Below, piece after piece: positions 24,559 through 33,240 of a stretch of DNA of 64,000 nt (positions are counted from its first letter, which is position 1; the number at the start of each line of letters is the position of its first letter). Source of the stretch: Amycolatopsis sp. 2-15 (GTDB lineage: Bacteria > Actinomycetota > Actinomycetes > Mycobacteriales > Pseudonocardiaceae). The notes beneath the pieces were generated by a model. The model did not search any database. It was not told the DNA's origin and saw only the letters and a list, made by a program, of their open reading frames with translations. The stretch lies in contig NZ_CP127294.1 of assembly GCF_030285625.1 (NCBI RefSeq), positions 6,232,001-6,296,000 on the forward strand, read 5' to 3'. A program made the position numbers and the translations under genes.

Positions 24559-25800
24559 ATGGCCCAGCCCGCACCGGTCACCAAGAATCCCGACAAAGGA
24601 TACCTGGCCGTGCTCGGCTGGAGTCTCAACGCGGTCGAGGCGCTCGACCGCTTCGACCGCCGCTACGTGGTGGTCGCGCCCGACTGGGCGGAGGAGTACT
24701 GCGCCGAGCACGACATCCCTTACCTGCCGTGGAACTTCGAGAGACTCAACGACCGCTCGATGGAGATCGCCGAAACCCTGAAGCAGGAAGGGGTCGACGT
24801 CGCCATCCCGCTGTTCGAGGAGACGGTGGAGTGGGCCGGCGCGATCAACTCCGTGCTGATGGACAACCCGCGCCTGTTCGGTCAGGCGATGTTGTTGCGG
24901 GACAAGGCTTTGATGAAGCGCCGCGCGCAGCTGGGCGGGATCCGCGTCGGCATCTTCGAGGAGGCCCACGCGCGTGAAGACGTGGTGCGCTTCCTCAAGC
25001 GCGTCAACCAGACGCTGCTCAAGCTCGACGGCGACCCCAACGACCCGATCCACCTCAAGGCGTTCGACAAGGCCGGCTGCCTCGGCCACCGCGTGATCCG
25101 CACCCCCGACGAGATCGACATGATCCCGGAGGAGGAGTTCCCCGTCCTCATGGAATCCCACCTCGACGGCTGGGAGTTCGCCGTCGAGGCGTGGATCCAC
25201 GGCGGGAAGATCAAGTTCCTCAACATCTCCGAGTACGTCACGCTCGGGTACTCGGTGTTCGTGCCCGCGACACCGGAGCTGGAGCGCTACCGGCCGCAGA
25301 TCACCGAGCAGATCGAGAAGCTCGTGAAGACCTTCGACATCGAGTTCGGGTTCGTGCACCCCGAGTACTTCGTGACCAGCGACGGCGAGATGTACTTCGG
25401 CGAGGTCGCCTACCGCCCGCCGGGCTTCAAGGTTTTCGAGCTGCTCGAACGCGCCTACGGCTTCAACGCCTACCAGGCGCTGGCGCTCGCGTTCGACCCG
25501 AAGACGACGGAGGAGGAGATCGACGCGTTCTTTCCGCGCGAGGTCGTCGACGCGTCCGGCGTCGCCGGGTGCTTCGGGGTCTACCCTCGGCGGCGGGTAG
25601 TCAGCGACCTGCGGATCCCGGAAGAGACCGAGGACGACGACTACTACGAGTCCCACGACCTGTCGGCGCCGCTGGAGGAGACGGTGACCAAGCGGACCGC
25701 CTTCGGCACCCACTGGGGACTGCTGTACTTCTTCGGTGACGACGCCTACCGGATGCGCGAAACGCTGAAGAAGCAGGAAGAGCTCGACTTCTACGTCTGA
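24559..25800 (+). CDS. ATP-grasp ligase of unknown substrate
   Basis: A 413-residue ATP-grasp enzyme. The ATG at 24559 follows AAAGGAG. An N-terminal Rossmann-like domain (about residues 1-110, LAVLGWSLNAVEAL, then VAIPLFEETVEW) precedes the ATP-grasp fold. The nucleotide-binding lysine and small loop are in HLKAFDKAGCLG, the linker in VLMESHLDGWEFAVEAWI, and the Mg-binding end in FGFVHPEYFVTSDGEMYFGE followed by VAYRPPG. Such enzymes activate a carboxylate as acyl-phosphate and join it to an amine. The next gene, 34 bases downstream, encodes a papain-like candidate hydrolase, so the pair may make and break the same amide bond. The acceptor cannot be inferred. Confidence 0.85.
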   Translation: MAQPAPVTKNPDKGYLAVLGWSLNAVEALDRFDRRYVVVAPDWAEEYCAEHDIPYLPWNFERLNDRSMEIAETLKQEGVDVAIPLFEETVEWAGAINSVLMDNPRLFGQAMLLRDKALMKRRAQLGGIRVGIFEEAHAREDVVRFLKRVNQTLLKLDGDPNDPIHLKAFDKAGCLGHRVIRTPDEIDMIPEEEFPVLMESHLDGWEFAVEAWIHGGKIKFLNISEYVTLGYSVFVPATPELERYRPQITEQIEKLVKTFDIEFGFVHPEYFVTSDGEMYFGEVAYRPPGFKVFELLERAYGFNAYQALALAFDPKTTEEEIDAFFPREVVDASGVAGCFGVYPRRRVVSDLRIPEETEDDDYYESHDLSAPLEETVTKRTAFGTHWGLLYFFGDDAYRMRETLKKQEELDFYV

Positions 25801-25834
25801 GAACCAGACGGGAGAGCCGACCGGGGTAACACCA

Positions 25835-27856
25835 GTGAATCCGAACGCCGACGCCACGGGTGGGACCACCCTCGCCAAACGGGTGGCTTCGCTCGACGAC
25901 GCCGTCCAGGCCATGGCCGAGACGCGCGAATTCGGGAAGCACGCGAAGCTGCGGCGGGTGCTGGAGGCCCTGCGGCGCGTGCTGCTGCAGCCCGGCGGGG
26001 CCGCCGCCGTGCAGGCCCGCGCGCAAGCGCTGGACGAAGCCGGGCTGTACCTGGGCACCGACTGGGCCTCGCCGGAGATCCTGCTGCCGGCGCTGGTCGG
26101 CCCAGGGCTGCACAGCGGGGAAGCGGACACTGTCGTGATCGAGGCGGCGAGCGAGCTGCGCATGCTCGCCGTCGCGCTGGGGGAGTACACCCACCCGACG
26201 CTGTCCGCCGAGGACGCCCGTGGGTTCCTCTCCCAGGTGCTCGCGATGAACCTGGAGCTGCTGTTCACCCCGCCCACCGAGGCCGAGCGGGCACACGAGG
26301 GCCGCACCGCGCAGCTCATCCGCGAGCTGTTCCGCCACCTCGCCGACGGGATCGGCTACGCGAGCGTGCTCGACAAGCTCGTCGAGGAGATCTGGCGGAT
26401 CCTGCGCCAGCGCCCGATCCAGGTCGAACAGGTGCAGTCGCTGATCACGCGGATCTCCGTCTACCGGGGCGACCCCGAGGTCGACCTGGGTCCGAACTCC
26501 GGGCAGGGGCTCGACCGGCTCATCACGAGCCTGTTCGGCACCACCGAGGCGTGCCGGGAGGACCCGGGCTTCGACATCTTCCGCTCGCGGCTCGAGGCGA
26601 TGGACGCCGGCGGCCTGCAGTACGAGGCGTCCGGCTTCGCCCGGGCGATGCACGACACCGGGCTGGTTTCGCCGTACCACGCCCAGCTGCTGCGGTTCGT
26701 GCGCAACGAGGGCGACTACCTCGTCGCGGAGGCGCTCGGGCTGTCCGACACCGGCCGCAACTGCCTGCTGCGCTACCGCGACCTCGTGCACCAGCTCATC
26801 GAAGAGGCCGTGCACCCGGAGACCGCCCAGTGCGTCTACGGCCTCGCGCTGCTGCTAGACCGCGGCATCCTGCACGAGCCGCCCGTGGTGCCCGCGTTGT
26901 GGCGCCAGCTGTCACTGACTCTCGGCCCGGCCGCGCGCGAGCGGCTCACGGCCGTGTTCGGCCCCGCGCCCGACGCGAAGGCGCGCCTGACCGCCGGCGT
27001 GCTCTCGATGCTCGGCCTGCCGCTGGGCGTCGGGCAGGGGGACAACCCGACCTGCCAGTCGGCTCGCGCGCTGTCGATGTGGGCGGGAAACGACCCGGAC
27101 TACCTGCTGCAGATGGTGGTCTGGGCGGCCCGCGACGACGAGGTCACCATGCACTTCGAGGGCCAGCCGATCTCGTCGCGCGAGAGCGAGGGCGGCGTCG
27201 CGCGCACGCTGCCGGTGGACCTCGACCCGGTGTCGCTGCTCGTGGTGCCCCACCTCGACCGCATCTACGCCGAGATGGGCCGGCGCTGCGCCGACCGGCC
27301 GGGCGACCCGCACCGCTGGGTCAACCCCGAGTTCCACGGCTGGTGGGCGTTCCGCGGCTTCCGCATCAACGTCGACGTCGCCACCGGGAACCTCATCGAC
27401 CTCGACGAGTTCCTGCGCGCCTTCCACGCCAGCTACCACCCGGCCTACAACGGTGACCAGCCGCTGATCCACCCGCAGCCGGCCGGCGTCGCCGTCACCG
27501 ACAGCGCGGCCCGCTACGTCGGCTGGCACGCGATCACGATCTTGCGCGTCGCGCCCGACCCGCACGACGTGATGCGCGTGTATTTCTTCAACCCCAACAA
27601 CGACAGCGGCCAGGACTGGGGCGACGGCGTGGTCGTCTCCACCGCAGGCAACGGCGAACGCTTCGGCGAGGCGTCGCTGCCGTTCGGCCAGTTCGCGTCG
27701 CGGCTCTACATCTTCCACGTCGACCCGCTCGAACACGGCGAGCCGGAGAAGGTGCCGGCCGAGGACGTCGAGCGGATCGTGGGGTATGTCGAACGTAGCT
27801 GGGGCGTCGACCGGCTGCCGGCGGGGAGCCTCCAGGCCGCGCCGCGGCCGCACTGA
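25835..27856 (+). CDS. Large protein with C-terminal papain-like cysteine hydrolase signature
   Basis: A 673-residue protein with no signal peptide or membrane segment; I do not recognise a named family. The first 390 residues look mainly helical. From about residue 395 the pattern changes: GQGDNPTCQSARAL places Gln401 six residues before Cys407, the same spacing as the oxyanion Gln19 and nucleophile Cys25 of papain. His565 lies in GWHAITILRV at the start of a predicted strand, and Asn586 in FFNPNN follows on the next strand. This Q-C-H-N order and spacing suggests a papain-like peptidase, amidase or transglutaminase-type fold. GTG 25835 is the chosen start. It sits 34 bases after the ATP-grasp gene and is surely co-transcribed with it. 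Confidence 0.7.
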   Translation: MNPNADATGGTTLAKRVASLDDAVQAMAETREFGKHAKLRRVLEALRRVLLQPGGAAAVQARAQALDEAGLYLGTDWASPEILLPALVGPGLHSGEADTVVIEAASELRMLAVALGEYTHPTLSAEDARGFLSQVLAMNLELLFTPPTEAERAHEGRTAQLIRELFRHLADGIGYASVLDKLVEEIWRILRQRPIQVEQVQSLITRISVYRGDPEVDLGPNSGQGLDRLITSLFGTTEACREDPGFDIFRSRLEAMDAGGLQYEASGFARAMHDTGLVSPYHAQLLRFVRNEGDYLVAEALGLSDTGRNCLLRYRDLVHQLIEEAVHPETAQCVYGLALLLDRGILHEPPVVPALWRQLSLTLGPAARERLTAVFGPAPDAKARLTAGVLSMLGLPLGVGQGDNPTCQSARALSMWAGNDPDYLLQMVVWAARDDEVTMHFEGQPISSRESEGGVARTLPVDLDPVSLLVVPHLDRIYAEMGRRCADRPGDPHRWVNPEFHGWWAFRGFRINVDVATGNLIDLDEFLRAFHASYHPAYNGDQPLIHPQPAGVAVTDSAARYVGWHAITILRVAPDPHDVMRVYFFNPNNDSGQDWGDGVVVSTAGNGERFGEASLPFGQFASRLYIFHVDPLEHGEPEKVPAEDVERIVGYVERSWGVDRLPAGSLQAAPRPH

Positions 27857-27892
27857 GCCGGCTGCCGGCGGTCGCGTGGCATCATGGACAGG

Positions 27893-27907
27893 CGGAACAC
27901 TGTTCCG
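27893..27907. promoter_or_regulatory. TetR-type operator before the TetR gene
   Basis: CGGAAC-ACT-GTTCCG is a perfect dyad with a 3-base centre, a form frequent for TetR autoregulation in actinomycetes. It lies 25 bases before the GTG at 27932 and overlaps an upstream in-frame ATG (27884), which argues that this ATG is not the start. Confidence 0.6.
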
Positions 27908-27931
27908 TTCAGGTCGATGAGGAGAGCTGTG

Positions 27932-28501
27932 GTGAACGAGGAGCCCGTCGCGCGGACGAAGCGGGCGGACGCGCGGCGCAACGAGGAGTCGCTGCTGGCC
28001 GCGGCGGCGGCGGTGTTCGTCGAGTCCGGGGTCGACGCGCCGGTGCGCGACATCGCGGCGAAGGCCGGGGTCGGGATGGGCACGATCTACCGCCACTTCC
28101 CGACGCGGGCGGAGCTGATCGTCGCCGTGTACCGGCACCAGATCGAGGCGTGCGCGGAGGCCGGGCCGGAGCTGCTCGAGAGCAGCCCGACGCCGCACGC
28201 CGCGCTGGGGCGCTGGATCGAGCTGTTCGTCGACTTCCTCGTCACCAAGCACGGGCTGGCCGGTGCGATGCAGTCCGACCAGGCCGGGTTCGAGGCGCTG
28301 CACTCGTTGTTCCTCGACCGCCTGGTGCCGGTGTGCGCGCAACTGCTCACCGCGGCGGCCGAGGCCGGGGAGATCCGCGGCGACGTCGAGGCCTACGAGC
28401 TGATGCGCGGCGTCGGCAACCTGTGCATCGGCGCGGAGAACGACCACTGCTACGACGCGCGCCGCCTGGTGGCGCTGCTGGTCGCGGGGTTGCGCACGTA
28501 G
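27932..28501 (+). CDS. TetR-family regulator
   Basis: A 189-residue TetR protein. The GTG at 27932 lies 6 bases after GAGGAGAG; another GTG is directly upstream at 27929. The HTH is VRDIAAKAGVGMGTIYRHF, following the usual TKRADARRNEESLLAAAAAVF helix, and the C-terminal domain is of the SbtR type (LRGVGNLCIG-like ending). It probably represses its own gene through the dyad at 27893-27907. The regulated neighbours are unknown; the preceding ATP-grasp/papain-like pair ends 75 bases upstream and could be read through. Confidence 0.87.
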   Translation: MNEEPVARTKRADARRNEESLLAAAAAVFVESGVDAPVRDIAAKAGVGMGTIYRHFPTRAELIVAVYRHQIEACAEAGPELLESSPTPHAALGRWIELFVDFLVTKHGLAGAMQSDQAGFEALHSLFLDRLVPVCAQLLTAAAEAGEIRGDVEAYELMRGVGNLCIGAENDHCYDARRLVALLVAGLRT

Positions 28502-28583
28502 TCCCGCGGCGCCGGCTGGACCGGCCCGGCGCCCGGCGCTACGCTCCGCGTGGCCCGAGTCCGGCCGATGCGGAAAGGTGCAG

Positions 28584-29180
28584 ATGACTGCGTCGACGAC
28601 GATCCCGCACCGGGAGAAGCTGCTGCGCGAGGGCATGCGCCGGCTCTACGTCCACGGTTTCCACGGCACCACGATCGACGCGATCCTCGAGGGCGCCGGT
28701 GTGCCGAAGGGCTCGTTTTACCACCACTTCGGCTCGAAGGAAGGCTTCGCGAAGCAGGTGCTCGCGAGATACGTGCAGTTCCAGCTCGACCAGCTCGGCG
28801 AGTGGGGCGGCCGCGCGGACCTGACCACCCCTGCTGTGCTGTCGGGATACTTCCGGGCGATGGCCGAGCGGTTCATCGCGTCCGGGCACCGGGACGCCTG
28901 TCTGGCGGGCAAGCTCGCCACGGAGCTGTGCGCGGAACACGACGCGTTCCGCGCACAGCTGGCCGAGGACCTGGGTGTCTGGAAAGGACGGATCGCCGAG
29001 CTGCTGCGCCGAGGGCAACGGCGTGGTGACGTGCGGGCGGACCAGCCGGCCGAGCTGCTCGCCGACGCCGTGCTCGCGTTGCTGCAAGGGGCTTTTGTCG
29101 TCGCACTGGCTTCGCGCGACGACGCTTCGCTGGCGTCGGTGGGCACGGCGCTGGAGCTGCTCGTGGCGTCGCCCGGTTGA
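28584..29180 (+). CDS. TetR-family regulator (AcrR/NemR-like)
   Basis: A 198-residue TetR protein. The ATG at 28584 is preferred because AAAGG ends five bases upstream; a GTG at 28578 overlaps that site. HTH: IDAILEGAGVPKGSFYHHFGS; the PKGSFYHHF form and the C-terminal ACLAGKLATELC segment are typical of the TetR_C_16/NemR-like subgroup, which often senses electrophiles. No adjacent reductase is present, so the target is not evident. Confidence 0.86.
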   Translation: MTASTTIPHREKLLREGMRRLYVHGFHGTTIDAILEGAGVPKGSFYHHFGSKEGFAKQVLARYVQFQLDQLGEWGGRADLTTPAVLSGYFRAMAERFIASGHRDACLAGKLATELCAEHDAFRAQLAEDLGVWKGRIAELLRRGQRRGDVRADQPAELLADAVLALLQGAFVVALASRDDASLASVGTALELLVASPG

Positions 29181-29195
29181 ACGTCCTTTGCGGAC

Positions 29196-29831
29196 TCAGA
29201 AGACGAGCACGCCCTGCGCGGCGGGCTGCAGTGTGCCGACCTCCACGGACTTGATCGGGAACTGGGGCACCTGAACGGTTTGCCCGTCGAGACCGATGAG
29301 GTCGATGTTCGTGGTACCCGTGGCGCCGGGCGGCGTCGCCTCGAAGTTGCTCGCCACGAACGCGTCGGAGTCGGCCTTGTCGCCGAGCGTCCACTTCACG
29401 CCGGCGAACGCGGTCGTGCCGGGCTTGAGCGTGACGGGGGTGGCCGCGCCCGGGATCTCGACGTCGTGGATCGGGAAGCCGAGCGGTGAGCCGTCGGCGC
29501 CGAGGAACCGCAGCTTCGGCCAGCCGTTGAGCGTCACGGTGGTCTTGCCGCGGTTCTCGAGCGTCAGGAGGGCGACGTTCTGGTCGGGCTGCAGGGTGAG
29601 CTCCGCGTGGAACGTCTCGGCCGAAATGGCCTTCTGAACAGGCGGTTTCGCAGATGTCGACGGGGCCCGCGGCGGGGCCGGAACCGTGGCGGGCGCGGTG
29701 GCCGACGCCGTGGCGTTGCGGGCGACGAGCGGGTCGGGCGAGGCCGACCCACTCGTCGAGCCGCTGCACGCGGTGAGGGACACGGCGAGCGCGGCGAAGG
29801 AGACGACGGTGGCCACGGTGGTGACGCGCAT
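29196..29831 (-). CDS. DUF4232 lipoprotein
   Basis: A 211-residue exported lipoprotein. The ATG at 29831 begins a signal peptide with the lipobox LTAC (Cys22). After a low-complexity Ala/Thr/Pro linker of about 45 residues comes a DUF4232 domain (about residues 72-210: HAELTLQPDQNVALLTLENR, VTLNGWPKLRFLG, then a C-terminal VEVGTLQPA strand). This family is common and often multicopy in actinomycetes; function unknown. It converges on the TetR gene with only 15 bases between the stops. Confidence 0.82.
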   Translation of the reverse strand: MRVTTVATVVSFAALAVSLTACSGSTSGSASPDPLVARNATASATAPATVPAPPRAPSTSAKPPVQKAISAETFHAELTLQPDQNVALLTLENRGKTTVTLNGWPKLRFLGADGSPLGFPIHDVEIPGAATPVTLKPGTTAFAGVKWTLGDKADSDAFVASNFEATPPGATGTTNIDLIGLDGQTVQVPQFPIKSVEVGTLQPAAQGVLVF

Positions 29832-30005
29832 GGGACACGAACCCTTTCTCGAGGTGCCGGATCATCCGCCCGGCTCACCGCCCATCACGGACGCCAGTGG
29901 AATTCGGTTCAGCGCAAGGGTTTCCCGGCCTGTGACCAGGTACGACGCGCCGGTGGACCAGGGTCGGGAAGTGGGCGCGGGCGAATGCGCCTACGCTCTA
30001 CGGTC

Positions 30006-30365
30006 ATGGCGGATCGCGCGCTGTGCCTGGAGCCACTGGAGCTGTCCGGGCGGGAACGATCGGTCCTGCGGAGCGTTGCGGTCCGCGGGGCGTCCTCGTC
30101 GTTGTACTGCGAGCTCGAAGCAGGACACGGCCACGAGCACGTCGCGGGCGTCCGCGGTGCCGGGCCCGGCGGCCCGAAGTGGTGGTTGCGCTGGTGGCCG
30201 GGCCGGCGCGTGCTGGAGGCCCGTGCGGAGTGCGGCGCGCTCGCCGAAGACGGCGCGGTGTGCCGCGTGCCCGGCGGCCACGAGGGCGGTCACACGTCCG
30301 AGCCCGTGGACCTCGAGCACGTCGAGGGACTGGCCGACACAGCGAGGTCTGCGGGACCTCGGTAG
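30006..30365 (+). CDS. Small Cys/His-rich hypothetical protein
   Basis: A 119-residue protein from an ATG at 30006, without a clear ribosome site. It contains two C-x(n)-GHxxxH elements (CELEAGHGHEH, and CRVPGGHEGGHT with an earlier CGAL), the kind of short metal-binding-like motif seen in several actinobacterial hypotheticals. It ends 11 bases before the phoU ATG in the same direction, suggesting co-transcription. Function unknown. Confidence 0.55.
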   Translation: MADRALCLEPLELSGRERSVLRSVAVRGASSSLYCELEAGHGHEHVAGVRGAGPGGPKWWLRWWPGRRVLEARAECGALAEDGAVCRVPGGHEGGHTSEPVDLEHVEGLADTARSAGPR

Positions 30366-30376
30366 AGTCGCGCTTC

Positions 30377-31030
30377 ATGCGCGAAGGTTTCAAGGACGAC
30401 CTCGACCGGCTCGACGAACGGCTCGCCGGAATGGGTGACGCCGCGGCCGCGGCGATGCGGTCCGCGACCCGCGCGTTGCTGACCGCGGACCTCGCGCTCG
30501 CCGAGCAGGTGATCGGCGCCGACTCCGACCTCGACGGCCAGCGCGCGGAGTGCGAGGAAGAGGCGTACTCGCTGCTCGCCCTGCAAGCCCCGGTCGCCGG
30601 CGACCTGCGTGGCGTGCTCGCGGTGGTGTACTGCGCCGAGAAGATCGAGCGGATGGGCGACCTGGCCGCCCACATCGCCAGCACCGCCCGGCGCAGCCAC
30701 CCGGAGCGCACCGTGCCCGCCGATCTGGAGCCCGTCTTCGCCGAACTGGGCGACGTCACCGCTCGCATGGCTGACCGCCTCACCCAGTTCATCCGCGGCG
30801 GCGGCGTCGAGGGCGGCTATGCGGAGCTCAGCCGCTCCGACGAAACCGTCGACGCCCTCCACGCCCGCGTGCTCGCCACCATCACCTCCGCGAATTGGAC
30901 GCACGGCCAGCGCACCGCCGTCGCCGCCACGCTGCTCACCCGCTTCTACGAACGCTTCGCCGACCAGACTGTCTCGGTCGCCAAGCGCCTCGAATTCGCG
31001 GCGACGGGTGCTTTGCCCGGTCCGCGCTGA
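30377..31030 (+). CDS. phoU: PhoU-family phosphate signalling protein
   Basis: A 217-residue PhoU protein: two helical PhoU repeats with the characteristic YCAEKIERMGDLAAHIA in the first and FADQTVSVAKRLEF near the end of the second. PhoU modulates phosphate uptake and the PhoR-PhoB type two-component system from the cytosolic side of the Pst transporter. Here it stands apart from any pst or two-component gene, as in several actinomycetes that have two phoU copies. Confidence 0.88.
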   Translation: MREGFKDDLDRLDERLAGMGDAAAAAMRSATRALLTADLALAEQVIGADSDLDGQRAECEEEAYSLLALQAPVAGDLRGVLAVVYCAEKIERMGDLAAHIASTARRSHPERTVPADLEPVFAELGDVTARMADRLTQFIRGGGVEGGYAELSRSDETVDALHARVLATITSANWTHGQRTAVAATLLTRFYERFADQTVSVAKRLEFAATGALPGPR

Positions 31031-31123
31031 CCCTGCCGCATTCGGCGACCTGCGACTCGCTCTGAGCAAGGCCACGCCGGCCATCGGCAGTGTCCGATGT
31101 GGACGGTCAGCCGCGAAACCCAG

Positions 31124-32266
31124 TCACGCCAAGCACTCGCGCAGCGCGGTGACCAGGTTGGTGGCCCGCGCGTCGCCGTGGCCGATCATGCGGTTGGCGA
31201 CGTAGGCGAAGCCCACGGTGTGCTCGTCGTCGGCGAAGGAGAATTGGCCGCCGGCGCCGTCGTTGCCGAAGCTGCGCGGGCCGAGCATCGGGCGAAACGC
31301 CGAGTCGAGCAGGAAGCCGGAGCCCCAGCGGGCGCCCGCGTCGAAGCCGAACCAGTCCGGGCCGGAGGAGACTTCGCGGATGGCGTCGGTCACGGTCGCC
31401 GGGGACAGCAGCCGGGGCCGACCGTTGAGGCCGGTGACCGCGGCCGCGTACAGGCCGGCGAGCCCGCTCGCCGAGGCGGTCGCCCCCGCGCCCGGGAGCT
31501 CCATGCCCAGCAGCGCCGGGTCGTTCCAGCCGTGCGGTTCGCCGAGGCCCGGGAACGCTAGCGCGCCGTTCATCGTGACGATCCGGGTGAGGATGTGCTC
31601 GGGCGGCGGCATGGGCGCACGGCCCTCGGCTTCCACCAGCCGGGCGCGCGCGGCCATCTCGGCCGCGGGCAACCCGAGCCACGTGCGCAGCCCGAACGGC
31701 TCGCCGACCGCCGAACGGAAGTACGCGCCCGGCGTCAGCCCGGTGAGCCGCCGCACGAGCTCGCCGAGCAGGAACCCGAACACGTGACCGTGGTAGGCGT
31801 ACGTGGTTCCCGGCTCCCACAACGGTTTCTGCTCCTCGATCGCGCGGATCACCGGAGTCCATCGCGCGATCTCCTCGAACGGCACGGTCTTGTCGAGCAC
31901 CGGCAGCCCCGCGCGGTGCCCGAGCACCATCCGCGGCGTGATGTCCTCTGTGCCCTCCGCCGCGAACTCGGGCCAGTACCGGCTGACCGGCGCGTCGAGG
32001 TCCAGCTTCCCCTCCTGCGCCAGCAGATGCGCGCACAGGCTCACGATCGCCTTGGCACAGGAGAAAACCGGCACCACGGTGTCGCGTTCCCACGCGCGTC
32101 CCGTGGCCTCGTCGGCGACGCCGCCCCACAGTTCCACGACCTTGCGGCCGCCCACGAACACCGTGACCGCGGCGCCCAGTTCGGGGAACTCGGCGAAGTT
32201 CCGCGCGAACGCGTCGGCGACGGCTCCGAAGCGCTCATCGGCTTCCCCGTGGTAGGTCGTGGTCAC
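31124..32266 (-). CDS. Beta-lactamase-family serine hydrolase (EstB-like)
   Basis: A 380-residue cytosolic member of the class C beta-lactamase/esterase fold. Ser69 and Lys72 form the SxxK motif (VFSCAK), TTYAYHG supplies the catalytic tyrosine, and the C-terminal FGNDGAGGQFSFAD replaces the KTG box. No signal peptide is present, which fits esterase or carboxypeptidase-like members rather than a true secreted beta-lactamase. GTG start at 32266. It is divergent from the alpha/beta hydrolase gene, with 104 bases between. Confidence 0.87.
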   Translation of the reverse strand: MTTTYHGEADERFGAVADAFARNFAEFPELGAAVTVFVGGRKVVELWGGVADEATGRAWERDTVVPVFSCAKAIVSLCAHLLAQEGKLDLDAPVSRYWPEFAAEGTEDITPRMVLGHRAGLPVLDKTVPFEEIARWTPVIRAIEEQKPLWEPGTTYAYHGHVFGFLLGELVRRLTGLTPGAYFRSAVGEPFGLRTWLGLPAAEMAARARLVEAEGRAPMPPPEHILTRIVTMNGALAFPGLGEPHGWNDPALLGMELPGAGATASASGLAGLYAAAVTGLNGRPRLLSPATVTDAIREVSSGPDWFGFDAGARWGSGFLLDSAFRPMLGPRSFGNDGAGGQFSFADDEHTVGFAYVANRMIGHGDARATNLVTALRECLA

Positions 32267-32370
32267 TGTTCCGCTCCTGCGTGCTCGATGCCGACGCGCA
32301 CGCTACGGCGCGAACCCCGGCCCGACCACCGAATTTGCCGTCGCTCACCCGGCGGTGCCAAGATCCGCGC

Positions 32371-33210
32371 ATGCCGACCTTCGCCGCGCCGGACGGGACC
32401 ACCCTCGCCTACCGCGTGTTCGGTTCCGGCACACCCGTCGTCTGCCTGCCGGGCGGCCCGATGCGCGCCGCGGCCTATCTCGGCGACCTCGGGGGACTGG
32501 CCGCGTACCGCAGCCTGCTCGTGCTCGACCTGCGCGGCACGGGCGCGTCCGCGGAGCCCGAAGACCCGGACACCTACCGCTGCGACCGTCAGGTCGGCGA
32601 CGTCGAGGCCCTGCGCGAGCACCTCGGCCTCGAAACGCTCGACCTGCTCAGCCACTCCGCGGGCGCGAGCCTGGCCATGCGGTACGCCGCCGCGCGGCCC
32701 GAGCGCATCGGCCGGCTCACGCTGATCACGCCGAGCGCCCGGTCCGTCGCCTTCGAACAGACACCCGACCAGCGCCGCGGGTCGATCGCGCGCCGGGCCG
32801 CGGAACCCTGGCACGCGGCCGTCGCGGCGGCCTACGAAGAAATCGCCGCCGGCCGCGCCACGAGCGCCGCCTGGGCCGCCCTCGCCCCGCTGTACTACGG
32901 CCGCTGGGACGACACCGCGAAAGTCCACCACGCCACCGAATCCGCCCAGCGCAACGCCCGCGCCGCCCGCGGCTACAGCGCCGAAGGCGCCTTTGATCCA
33001 CCACGCACGCGGGCCGAACTGGCCGCGGTCACGGCCCCGGTGCTCGTGCTCGCGGGCGAGCTCGACTGGATCACCCCGCCCGGCGTCGCCGCCGCCATCG
33101 CGGGGCTCTTCCCTGACGCACACACCGTGACCCAGCACGGTACGAGCCACTACCCGTGGATCGACGACGCGGCGGCCTTCACCGAGACCGTCGCGAAGTT
33201 CCTGTGCTGA
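32371..33210 (+). CDS. Alpha/beta hydrolase (prolyl-aminopeptidase-like)
   Basis: A 279-residue alpha/beta hydrolase. The ATG at 32371 starts at the first strand (MPTFAAPDGTTLAYRVFGSG); the longer upstream frame is non-coding. Oxyanion region: CLPGGPM. Nucleophile Ser96 in LLSHSAGAS, acid in AGELDWITPP, His in HGTSHYPWIDD. The CLPGGPM and LRGTGAS elements are those of the prolyl iminopeptidase branch, but the substrate is uncertain. Confidence 0.85.
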   Translation: MPTFAAPDGTTLAYRVFGSGTPVVCLPGGPMRAAAYLGDLGGLAAYRSLLVLDLRGTGASAEPEDPDTYRCDRQVGDVEALREHLGLETLDLLSHSAGASLAMRYAAARPERIGRLTLITPSARSVAFEQTPDQRRGSIARRAAEPWHAAVAAAYEEIAAGRATSAAWAALAPLYYGRWDDTAKVHHATESAQRNARAARGYSAEGAFDPPRTRAELAAVTAPVLVLAGELDWITPPGVAAAIAGLFPDAHTVTQHGTSHYPWIDDAAAFTETVAKFLC

Positions 33211-33240
33211 AGCGGTTCCGGGCGAGGCTCCCGACGCCCC

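Noticed and set aside
31124..32266. An antibiotic-resistance beta-lactamase
   Set aside because: The SxxK protein has no signal peptide and lacks a KTG box; it fits the esterase branch of the fold better.
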